DNA of 42,114 nt from JBCBCP01 sp039178165 (lineage in GTDB: Bacteria > Pseudomonadota > Alphaproteobacteria > Rhodobacterales > Rhodobacteraceae). The position numbers were made by a program, and so were the translations under genes. The stretch is from NCBI GenBank assembly GCA_039178165.1, contig JBCDFL010000006.1:1-42114 (forward strand), written 5' to 3'. Every line of letters starts with the position of its first letter. The first letter of the stretch is position 1. Below, piece after piece: positions 7,806-15,337 of the stretch. Under the pieces are notes generated by a model. The model ran no database searches. It saw only the letters and a list, made by a program, of their open reading frames with translations, and was not told where the DNA came from.

Positions 7806-10555
7806 TGACCCAGCCGGTCCAGCAAGGCCGGCACATGGACCTGATCGGATTTATAGTTCCCGGTCAGCACGTGCATCACCAGGTTCACGCCGAAGCGGTA
7901 GGCCAGCTCGCGCTGCCTCTCCCCGCCAAAACCGCGGCCAACGGGCAGCAGCGGCGCGCCGCCGCGGCCCACGGCCCACGCACCGGCCCAATCGTTGCCG
8001 CCGATGATGACCGGCGTGACCCCGTCATTGAGGTTGCGGAACGGCATGCCCTCGGCGCGCTCCGCGTCGGCGGGGGCGGCCTCCACCCAGACATCGCGGC
8101 CGGTGTGGCGGCCCGGGAAATCCTGAAGCAGGTAAAACGTGCGCGTCAGGACGTGATCGGCGGGCACCGGCTCCAGCGCGGGGATGTCCAGCGGTGCCGC
8201 GAGGGTCTGCAGTTTGCGCCCGTTGGGCGAGGCGCTGCCGAAGCCGGAGACATTTGCGTCGCGTGTGTCGAACAGGATCATTCCGCCCGCCCGCAGATAG
8301 GCGTTGAGCTTGGCGTATGCCTCTGCCGACGGGGTCGGCTGGCTCGGCACGATGGGCCAGTAGAGGAGGGGGTAGAACGCGATCTCGTCCACCTCCAGAT
8401 CGACGGAGGCGGGCGTCGCCGGCTCCACCGAGGTGCGGAAGAACAGCGTGTCCGACAGCCCGCGCAGCCCGGCGAGCGCAACGTCGTCCACGCGCGCGTC
8501 CCCGGTCACGATATGCGCCAGCACCACCTCAACCGTGGCGCCCACGGGGTCTTCCTGTTGGGCATCCGCACCCTGTGGCACCGCCAGCAGCAGGAGGAGG
8601 CCCGCCACAGCATTGCGCGGACCATTGAGGCGCCCTGACAGAGCCAAGGTTGCGATCACATCGGCGGCCAGAAGGATCAACGCCGCGGCCAGAAGCCAGC
8701 CGCCGATGGGCTGCGGCGGCGTTGTCGATAGGCCGGTGACCGGGATACGTGCGGGCCAGCTGGCCGGTGTCAGCGTGGTTTCCGCGTCCAGCACGTTTCG
8801 GGCCAGCGCGCGGTCACCGCTGGTGTAAAGGCCGGGCGGCGTGTCGGGGCTGGCCGGGCGGCCGACAAGCTCCGCCCCGTCGACGCCGGGCATGGTGCCT
8901 GCGTCGGACAGGGCGCCGAAGCCATCCATGATTTGCTGCACCTGCCAGGTCGTGCCCTCCAGATCTTCGGACAGCGGCGCGCTCGCCGCGGCGGAGACGG
9001 CGAGCCGTTCGAGCATCTCCACAAAAAGCCCCGACAGTGGCAGCGTCGACCATTCCGCATTGGCCGTCACGTGAAAGAGGACGACCTGGCCCTGCCCCAA
9101 GGACGCGCGCGTCACCAGCGGGGTGCCGTCCGACAGCTCCGCGATCACAGCGGTGGCAAGGTCGGGGCCGGGCTGCGCCATGACCTGAGCGCTGACGGTG
9201 ACATCCTCGGGCACCTGTAGGCCAAAGAAGGGGGAGGTTTCGCGGAAGGGCGCGAGGGATTTCGGCTCTCCCCAGCTCATTGCGCCGCCGACGGTGCGCC
9301 CGCCGGTCCGAAGCTGGACGGGCAGAAGCGGGTCCTCGCCCGCGCGGCCCACATCAGATGCGGCGACCCGGGGGCCGGCGAAACGGACCAGAAGGCCGCC
9401 CTCTTCGACCCAGGCTTGCACGCCCTCGGCTTCCGTTTCGGTCAACTGGTCCACGTCGGCCAAGACGATGGCATCGGGATTGGCGGGCAGGATGTCGGGC
9501 AGCGCCCCTTCCAGAAGATCAGCGGTCGGCGCCAGCGCCTGCTGCAGGTAGTGCAGCGGAGACAGCAACTCGAGCCCTTCGCGCCCCTCGCGGCCTGCGA
9601 TCAGGGCAACCTCGCGCCGGCGCAGGCTGTCATCGACCAGCGTTGTCGCCCCGGCGGAGCGCGTGCCGGCGATCTCGAACCGCGTGACGCGGGCGCGCAG
9701 CTCGGCCGGTAGGACCAGAGCGGTTTCCGCCTCTAGCGCGCCATCTTCGAATTCGGCGGTGGCGCGCGCCAGAACCCGGGCGTTGCCGGCGGGATCGGTG
9801 CCTTGCGCCAGGATCGTCACCTCCCGCGCGGCGCCGGGCGCGGCACGCAGGGCGGTCAGTTGAACCGCGCCGTCCGCGTAGGTCGCGGGGCGCAGAGCGA
9901 TCGCGTTGCCCACAGGTTGGATCACGCGCACGGGGCCTTGCGCTTCGAGTGCAGCAAGAATGGCGTCCTGCCCCTTGTAGGCCAGCCCGTCGCTCAGCCA
10001 CAGGGCGCTGCCGAACGCAGCCTCCGCAATCATCCCCTCCGCCCGGGTCAGCGCCGCGGGATCGGGTTGCCAGGCGTCGGGCGACACGCCCGCAAGGCGC
10101 GGCAGCCAGGCAGAGGCGGGCAGGAAGATCGGGTCTTCGGGCTGGGTCAGTTGCAACAGCGCGACGGGCCGCGCCTCCGTCCCGGCGAGGGACAGCTCGG
10201 TCTCCAGAGCCTCGCGCAGGATGGACCAGCGGGCCGCCCCGGCCCAGGACCCGTCGATCACGACCAACAGCGGGCCATCGCCGCGTTCCGCCCGTTCGGC
10301 GGGGTTGAGCACCGGACCGGCGAGGCCAAGGATGATGCCCGCCACCGCCAGCATCCGCAGCAAAAGCAGCCACCAGGGCGTACGGTCCGTCACCGTCTCG
10401 TCGTCCGTCAGGCCGAGCAGCAGCGCGACGCCGGGAAAGCGGCGGCGGATGGGCGCGGGCGGGATGGCCCGCAGGATCAGCCACAGGATCGGAAGCGCCG
10501 CCAGCGCGACCAGCAGCCAAGGTGCCGCAAACCCGATACCGCCAAGGACCGTCAT
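7802..10555 (-). CDS. BatA / DUF4159 domain membrane protein
   Basis: The 917-residue protein begins with a BatA-type N-terminal region: a hydrophobic segment (about residues 8-28), the RRRFPG stretch before a second one (about 60-80), then a vWA-like domain with DGSWAGAARWS. A long periplasmic-type region follows, then hydrophobic segments around 640-690. The last 250 residues form the DUF4159 domain, including the YPLLYWPIVPSQ and GGMILFDTRDA motifs, a fold related to glutamine-amidotransferase-like and PIG-L-like domains. It overlaps both neighbours by 4 bases (ATGA), so translation is coupled. Fusions of BatA-like and DUF4159 parts are common in alphaproteobacteria. The biochemical role is not established. 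Confidence 0.9.
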   Translation of the reverse strand: MTVLGGIGFAAPWLLVALAALPILWLILRAIPPAPIRRRFPGVALLLGLTDDETVTDRTPWWLLLLRMLAVAGIILGLAGPVLNPAERAERGDGPLLVVIDGSWAGAARWSILREALETELSLAGTEARPVALLQLTQPEDPIFLPASAWLPRLAGVSPDAWQPDPAALTRAEGMIAEAAFGSALWLSDGLAYKGQDAILAALEAQGPVRVIQPVGNAIALRPATYADGAVQLTALRAAPGAAREVTILAQGTDPAGNARVLARATAEFEDGALEAETALVLPAELRARVTRFEIAGTRSAGATTLVDDSLRRREVALIAGREGREGLELLSPLHYLQQALAPTADLLEGALPDILPANPDAIVLADVDQLTETEAEGVQAWVEEGGLLVRFAGPRVAASDVGRAGEDPLLPVQLRTGGRTVGGAMSWGEPKSLAPFRETSPFFGLQVPEDVTVSAQVMAQPGPDLATAVIAELSDGTPLVTRASLGQGQVVLFHVTANAEWSTLPLSGLFVEMLERLAVSAAASAPLSEDLEGTTWQVQQIMDGFGALSDAGTMPGVDGAELVGRPASPDTPPGLYTSGDRALARNVLDAETTLTPASWPARIPVTGLSTTPPQPIGGWLLAAALILLAADVIATLALSGRLNGPRNAVAGLLLLLAVPQGADAQQEDPVGATVEVVLAHIVTGDARVDDVALAGLRGLSDTLFFRTSVEPATPASVDLEVDEIAFYPLLYWPIVPSQPTPSAEAYAKLNAYLRAGGMILFDTRDANVSGFGSASPNGRKLQTLAAPLDIPALEPVPADHVLTRTFYLLQDFPGRHTGRDVWVEAAPADAERAEGMPFRNLNDGVTPVIIGGNDWAGAWAVGRGGAPLLPVGRGFGGERQRELAYRFGVNLVMHVLTGNYKSDQVHVPALLDRLGQ

Positions 10556-11424
10556 GCGCCGCCTCCCAGAGCCTTATAGAGCCACAGCAGCGCCGATTGC
10601 GCCGAAGCGTCCGTGCGGTGCAGGCCGTATTGCCAGCCGGTGACGGCGCAAAGGTGGCGCAAAGCCTCTTTCCGCTCCGCGAGGCGGGTCAGGTAGCGAT
10701 CCTTCAGATCGTTGGCCTTGAGCGTCTCGTGCGAGAGGGTGCCGCCGACGCTTTCGAAAATCGTGCGACCCCGGAAGGGAAACGCCTCCTCCGCCGGGTC
10801 GAGGATTTGGAACACCACGCCGCGCACGCCGCGGTCCGCGGCCTTGGTCAGCGCCAGCTTCACCTCGTCGATATCGCCGAGGAAGTCCGACACGAAGACC
10901 GCGCGGGCATTTGGGATCATCGCGCGATGCTCGGGCGGGGCGTAGTCGTCCGGCGCATCCTCGCTAAACATCTCCGCCAGGCGCAGGATCTGCTGGCGGC
11001 CCCGGCGCGGCGGCAGGCGCGTGCCCGTGAGGCCGACACGCTCCCCCCCGCGCACCAGCAGCACGGCGATGGCGAGCGACAGAAGGCGCGCGCGATCCGC
11101 TTTTTCCACGTCGCCGGAGGCAAAGCGCATCGACGCCCCCTGGTCGCACCACAGCATGACCGATTGCGCGATCTGCCACTCGCGCTCCCGCACGAATTGG
11201 ATGTCGCCGCGGGCGGAGCGGCGGTGGTCGATCAGCCGACGGGAATCGCCCATCTGCGCGGGGCGGTACTGCCAAAAATCGTCGCCCATGCCCGCCCGGC
11301 GCCGCCCGTGATCGCCCAGCAGGACCGATCCGGCCAGTTGGTCCGCCCGCGCCAGCAGGGCGGGCAGCCAGGCCGCCTCGCCTTCTGCACGGGCGCGCAG
11401 GTCTATCGGGGCGGCCTGGTTCAA
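10552..11424 (-). CDS. DUF58 domain protein
   Basis: This 290-residue protein matches DUF58: the conserved region around residues 60-75 (GDSRRLIDHRRSARGD) is followed by FVREREWQIAQSVMLW, and the C-terminal half is vWA-like, including VFVSDFLGD. The start is a TTG that overlaps the TGA of the moxR-like gene upstream; no ATG near the expected N-terminus fits better. DUF58 proteins accompany MoxR AAA+ ATPases, probably as substrate or partner. The usual DxRxIDW motif has His in place of Trp here (LIDHRRSAR). Confidence 0.9.
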   Translation of the reverse strand: MNQAAPIDLRARAEGEAAWLPALLARADQLAGSVLLGDHGRRRAGMGDDFWQYRPAQMGDSRRLIDHRRSARGDIQFVREREWQIAQSVMLWCDQGASMRFASGDVEKADRARLLSLAIAVLLVRGGERVGLTGTRLPPRRGRQQILRLAEMFSEDAPDDYAPPEHRAMIPNARAVFVSDFLGDIDEVKLALTKAADRGVRGVVFQILDPAEEAFPFRGRTIFESVGGTLSHETLKANDLKDRYLTRLAERKEALRHLCAVTGWQYGLHRTDASAQSALLWLYKALGGGA

Positions 11425-12422
11425 GCGGCAGCGGCCCGGGTCAGACCGGTCGCGGTCTCGTCGATTAGGTCGATCAGACTGTCACCGCGGGCCCGCGCGG
11501 CAAAGTTCAGCGCCATCCGGTGGCTCAGCACGGGGCGCGCCATGTTAACGACATCCTCCGCCGACGGCGCCAAACGCCCGTCGAGCAGCGCTTTGGCCCG
11601 CACGGCGAGCATCAGCGCCTGCGCCGCACGCGGGCCGGGGCCCCAGGCGACGGTGTCCTTTATTCGTTGCGCGGCGCTGTCCTCGTCCGGGCGGAACGCG
11701 CGCACGAGGTCCAAGATCACCTCTACCACGCTGTCGCCCACCGGCATGCGCCGCAGGAGCGTTTGCGCGGCCAGCAACTCCTCGCCCGTGAACTCCTGGG
11801 TGGAGGCGGCCTCAGCCTCGCCCGTCGTGGCCAGCAGGATGGCCCGCTCGGTATCGCGGTTTGGATAGGCGACATCGATTTGAACCAAGAAGCGGTCAAG
11901 CTGCGCTTCGGGCAGGGGATAGGTGCCTTCCTGCTCGATCGGGTTTTGGGTCGCCAGCACGTGGAAGGGTTTGCCCAGTGGGCGGTCCACCCCGGCCACG
12001 GTCACGGTCTTTTCCTGCATGGCCTGGAGCAGCGCCGATTGCGTGCGGGGGGAGGCGCGGTTGATCTCGTCCGCCATCAGAAGCTGGCAGAAGATCGGGC
12101 CGGGCACGAAGCGAAATTCGCGGGTGCCGTCCTCCGCCGTGTCCAAAACCTCGGATCCCAGAATGTCCGCGGGCATCAGGTCCGGCGTGAATTGGACGCG
12201 GCTGCCGTCGAGGCCCATGACCGTGCTCAGCGTCTCAACCAGGCGGGTCTTGCCCAGGCCGGGCAGGCCGATCAGGAGCCCGTGTCCGCCGCACAAAAGA
12301 GCGGTCAGTGTCAGTTCTACAACGCGCTCTTGCCCGATGAAGCGGCTGGAGATGGAGGTTTTGGCCCGGGCCAGCTTCTCACCCAGTGCTTCGATCTGCT
12401 GCACCATGTCCGCATCGCTCAT
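11421..12422 (-). CDS. MoxR family AAA+ ATPase
   Basis: The 333-residue protein has Walker A GLPGLGKT at 52-59 and Walker B LLMADE at 114-119, followed by INRASPRTQSALLQAMQE, the signature of the MoxR family, and a C-terminal lid domain with WGPGPRAAQALM. MoxR ATPases are chaperone-like and act with vWA-domain partners, here probably the DUF58 and BatA-like products of the same operon. I start it at the ATG at base 12422, preceded by AAGGCGG; a longer frame from 12491 would run into the divergent DUF1285 gene. It is the first gene of the operon. Confidence 0.94.
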   Translation of the reverse strand: MSDADMVQQIEALGEKLARAKTSISSRFIGQERVVELTLTALLCGGHGLLIGLPGLGKTRLVETLSTVMGLDGSRVQFTPDLMPADILGSEVLDTAEDGTREFRFVPGPIFCQLLMADEINRASPRTQSALLQAMQEKTVTVAGVDRPLGKPFHVLATQNPIEQEGTYPLPEAQLDRFLVQIDVAYPNRDTERAILLATTGEAEAASTQEFTGEELLAAQTLLRRMPVGDSVVEVILDLVRAFRPDEDSAAQRIKDTVAWGPGPRAAQALMLAVRAKALLDGRLAPSAEDVVNMARPVLSHRMALNFAARARGDSLIDLIDETATGLTRAAAA

Positions 12423-12489
12423 GACAACCGCCTTGTGTGGAATATATCGCACAGCAAACCTATGACGGTCAGGGAACAAATCAAAAGCC
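12423..12489. promoter_or_regulatory. Divergent intergenic region (MoxR operon / DUF1285 gene)
   Basis: The 67 bases between two divergent start codons must hold both promoters. The segment is AT-richer than its flanks and includes a TATATT-like minus-strand hexamer at 12441-12446. I see no clear -35 at proper spacing, so exact promoters cannot be called. Confidence 0.3.
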
Positions 12490-13065
12490 ATGAGCGGACA
12501 AAAAGCTGTGACGCCCGACGCACAAAGCCTCGTTGCCTCGATTCAAGCCACAAAATCGCGCGGTTTGCCGCCCGTCCATTTGTGGAACCCGCCCTTTTGC
12601 GGGGACCTCGATATGCGCATCGCGCGGGACGGGACGTGGTTCTACGAAGGCTCGCCCATCGGGCGGCCGGGCCTGGTCAAGCTGTTCTCGTCCATCCTGA
12701 AACGGGAGGACGGCAAATATTTCCTCGTCACGCCGGTCGAAAAGGTCGGCATCACCGTGGACGACGCACCGTTCGTGGCCATCGACTTTACCGCCGCCGG
12801 CAGCGGGGAGGCGCAGACGCTCGCCTTCGAGACGCATGTCGGCGACCGGACCGTGGCGGGGCCGGATCACCAGATCGAGGTCAAACGGGATGAAGAGACG
12901 GGCGAGCCGTCCCCCTATATCCACATCCGCAGCGATCTGTGGGCGCTGATCGACCGGAAGTCGTTCTATCGCCTGGTCGATCTGGGCCTGGCCCACGACG
13001 GCTGGTTCGGCGTGTGGTCCGGCGGCGTCTTCTTCGGAATCATCCCGGAGGATGAGCTGGCCTAA
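12490..13065 (+). CDS. DUF1285 domain protein
   Basis: This 191-residue cytosolic protein matches DUF1285: the N-terminal PPVHLWNPPFCGDLDMRI motif (about residues 27-44), GTWFYEGSPIGR, and the region ending FFGIIPEDE. The family has a compact two-domain beta-rich fold of unknown function. It faces the MoxR operon head to head, an arrangement I recall as common in Rhodobacteraceae. The start ATG has only a weak ribosome-binding site (AGGGAA about 15 bases upstream). Confidence 0.92.
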   Translation: MSGQKAVTPDAQSLVASIQATKSRGLPPVHLWNPPFCGDLDMRIARDGTWFYEGSPIGRPGLVKLFSSILKREDGKYFLVTPVEKVGITVDDAPFVAIDFTAAGSGEAQTLAFETHVGDRTVAGPDHQIEVKRDEETGEPSPYIHIRSDLWALIDRKSFYRLVDLGLAHDGWFGVWSGGVFFGIIPEDELA

Positions 13066-13147
13066 ATGCGCAGCCGATGTGCGTCCGTCCTTGGTTGGTG
13101 GCGCAGGTGGTTTGCGCCAGGATGCCGGGTGAAACGGAGGGCGGATC

Positions 13148-13846
13148 ATGCAATCGAACGCAATCATCGTCGGCGCCGGGACGGGCCTGTCCGCGTCGCT
13201 CACACGGCAATTGGCCGCGCGCGAGGTTCGGGTGACCCTCGGCGCCCGAAATCCGGACAAGCTGTCGGACCTGTGCAAAGCGACTGGCGTCACGGCGACG
13301 CCGATGGATGGCAGTGATCCGGCGGCGATGGCGGCGCTCTTTGCCAGCGTTCCGGGGCGGATCGATCTGGCGGTCTACAACCCGTCCGCGCGCGTGCCCG
13401 GCCCGATCACCGACATCGATCCCGAGGCGGTGCGCAAGGCGGTCGAGGTCACGGCCTTCGGCGCGTTCCTGTTGGGACAGCAGGCGGCCCGGCGCATGTT
13501 GGCGCAAGAGCCTGCGGACGGGACCCGGGGCACCATCCTGATGACGGGAGCGTCCGCCGGGGACAAGGGCTTTGCCCGCTCCGCCGCCTTTGCCATGGGC
13601 AAGTTCGCGCAGCGCGGTCTGGCGCAAAGCATGGCGCGCGAGCTGCACCCGCAGGGCGTCCATGTCGCCTGGATCAACATTGACGGCGGGATTTCGAACC
13701 CGGATCGGGCAGAGCGTACCGATGACGGCAGCGACCGGATGCTGGACCCGGAAGCGATTGCCGCCGCCTACCTTGGCCTGATGGATCAGCACCGCTCCGC
13801 CTGGTCGCACGAGCTTGCGCTGCGCCCCTGGGTCGAACGGTTCTAA
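13148..13846 (+). CDS. Atypical short-chain dehydrogenase/reductase
   Basis: The 232-residue protein has a Rossmann fold with a modified cofactor loop, GAGTGLSAS (residues 9-17), in place of TGxxxGxG, and NPSA near residue 78. The Ser of the active site is present (TGAS, S136), and the lysine of YxxxK is present (K152), but the catalytic Tyr position is Phe (F148). A related SDR subfamily with the same Phe is known to me from other proteobacteria, so this is probably a family feature and not decay. The substrate is unknown. A good ribosome-binding site (GGAGGG) precedes the ATG. The gene ends overlapping the convergent VOC gene by three bases. Confidence 0.88.
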   Translation: MQSNAIIVGAGTGLSASLTRQLAAREVRVTLGARNPDKLSDLCKATGVTATPMDGSDPAAMAALFASVPGRIDLAVYNPSARVPGPITDIDPEAVRKAVEVTAFGAFLLGQQAARRMLAQEPADGTRGTILMTGASAGDKGFARSAAFAMGKFAQRGLAQSMARELHPQGVHVAWINIDGGISNPDRAERTDDGSDRMLDPEAIAAAYLGLMDQHRSAWSHELALRPWVERF

Positions 13847-14238
13847 GCCATCCCATCCGGTGGATATGTCTCCATCTGGGCGATCCACCAGGTCGTGCCG
13901 TTGCCGTCGGACACGCCCCCGCGGTAATCGCCGTCGCCCTGCCGCAGAAGCGGTTGCACGACCGTCCCGCCGGCGGCGCAGGCCCGGGCAAAGGCCGCTT
14001 CGGCATCCGCGACATAGATGTGAACGTGGGCGTCGCCGGCCTCCGGCATCTCGCCCATCATGATTACCGTATCTTCGATCCGCATCTCCGCGTGCATGAT
14101 GCCGCCGCCGTCTTCCCGCGGGATCACGCGCAGCCGCGCTGCACCGAACACGTTAGCGCCAAAGCGCAGGCACGCCTGCGCGTCGCGCACGATCAGGTAA
14201 TGGCTGAGGGTGGAATATCCGTCCGGTTTGTGGGTCAT
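13843..14238 (-). CDS. VOC family protein (glyoxalase/bleomycin-resistance fold)
   Basis: The 131-residue protein shows the paired beta-alpha-beta-beta-beta pattern of the vicinal oxygen chelate superfamily, with the PhnB/glyoxalase-like start YSTLSHYLIVRDAQACLRF, HAEMRIEDTVIMMGE in the first half and VHIYVADAEAAFARACAAG in the second. A WWIAQMET end is typical for this subgroup. Substrate and metal use cannot be told from sequence. It is divergent from the isomerase gene, with 46 bases between the starts. Confidence 0.9.
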   Translation of the reverse strand: MTHKPDGYSTLSHYLIVRDAQACLRFGANVFGAARLRVIPREDGGGIMHAEMRIEDTVIMMGEMPEAGDAHVHIYVADAEAAFARACAAGGTVVQPLLRQGDGDYRGGVSDGNGTTWWIAQMETYPPDGMA

Positions 14239-14284
14239 GGCCGCAGACTAGCACGCCGCGCCGCCGCGCATTACTGCTATTGTC

Positions 14285-15040
14285 ATGCTGCGCTTTGCCG
14301 CCAATCTGTCCCTGCTCTGGGCCGATCTGCCCTATCTGGACCGCTTCGATGCGGCGGCTCAGGCGGGCTTTGCGGGAGTCGAGGTGCTGTTTCCCTACGA
14401 CGTGCCCGCCAAGGACACCCTGGCGGCATTGCGCGCGGGCGGTCTGCAGATGGTGCTGATCAACGCCCCGCCCCCCAACTATACCGGTGGGACGGATCGC
14501 GGTTTTGCCGCGGTGCCGGAGATGGCGCCGCGCTTTGCCCACGATATCCGGCGCGCCTTCCGCTACGCCCAGGCGCTGGGCGCCCAGACGCTGCACATCA
14601 TGGCGGGCAAAGCTTCGGGGCCGGAGGCGCACCGCACCTTTGTGGACAACCTCAAGCTGGCCGCGGCGCAGGCGCCGGATGGGCTGACCCTGACCATCGA
14701 GCCGCTGAACCAGAACGATCAGCCGGGCTATTTCCTGTCCGATTTCGACTTGGCCTACGCCATCGTAGAGGAGGTCGGCGCGCCCAATTTGGGCCTGCAA
14801 TACGACAGCTACCACGCGGCGGTGATCCACGGCGATGCGCTGGAGGTGTTTCACCGGTGCCGCCCCCATATCCGCCATATCCAGATCGGCGATGCACCCG
14901 ACCGGTCGGCCCCGGGCACCGGCAGCATCGACTTTCCCGCGCTTTTCGCCGCCATCGAGGCGAGCGGCTATGACGGCTGGATCAGCGCGGAATACCACCC
15001 CACCGGCCGGACCGATGCGAGCCTGGGCTGGCGCCCCTAG
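14285..15040 (+). CDS. hyi: Hydroxypyruvate isomerase family protein (TIM barrel)
   Basis: The 251-residue protein belongs to the Hyi/OtnI group of xylose-isomerase-like TIM barrels: it begins LRFAANLSLLWADLPYLDRF, has the EPLNQNDQPGYFL block with metal ligand E139, YDSYHAA around D174-H177, HIQIGD at 198-203 and the second catalytic glutamate E236 in SAEYHPTG. Members isomerise hydroxypyruvate to tartronate semialdehyde or 2-oxo-tetronates. No glyoxylate carboligase or tetronate-pathway gene lies next to it, so the substrate is open. Confidence 0.88.
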   Translation: MLRFAANLSLLWADLPYLDRFDAAAQAGFAGVEVLFPYDVPAKDTLAALRAGGLQMVLINAPPPNYTGGTDRGFAAVPEMAPRFAHDIRRAFRYAQALGAQTLHIMAGKASGPEAHRTFVDNLKLAAAQAPDGLTLTIEPLNQNDQPGYFLSDFDLAYAIVEEVGAPNLGLQYDSYHAAVIHGDALEVFHRCRPHIRHIQIGDAPDRSAPGTGSIDFPALFAAIEASGYDGWISAEYHPTGRTDASLGWRP

Positions 15041-15100
15041 CGTCTTGCCACGGCCGCGCGGCGGCGCCAGTGTGGCCGCGCCCACCCAAAAGGACGCCGC

Positions 15101-15337
15101 ATGATCCCCGCCCGCTACGCGCATATCGCCTTTGGCTTCACGCTCAGCTGCATCATGTCTTTTCTGATTTCGGGGGTCGCGACATTGCGCGCTGTCGGCC
15201 TGGTCGAAGGCTTCTTCGGCCTGTGGATCGCGGCCTGGCTACCCTCCTGGGCGCTGGCCTTCCCGATCGTGCTGTTCGTCGCCCCGCTGGCCCGCCGGAT
15301 CGTCGGGCTGTTCGTCGTGCCGGATGAGGGCGCTTAG
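15101..15337 (+). CDS. DUF2798 small membrane protein
   Basis: The 78-residue protein has two hydrophobic helices (about residues 8-30 and 40-65) and the AFGFTLSCIMSFLISG and SWALAFPIVLFVAPLARRIV segments typical of DUF2798. A ribosome-binding site AAAAGGA lies just upstream. Its function is unknown. The stop overlaps the stop of the convergent RTX gene by three bases. Confidence 0.88.
   Translation: MIPARYAHIAFGFTLSCIMSFLISGVATLRAVGLVEGFFGLWIAAWLPSWALAFPIVLFVAPLARRIVGLFVVPDEGA

Noticed and set aside
12420..12491. Longer start (69 bases upstream) for the MoxR gene
   Set aside because: It would overlap the start of the divergent DUF1285 gene and lacks a ribosome-binding site; the ATG at 12422 gives the usual N-terminus.
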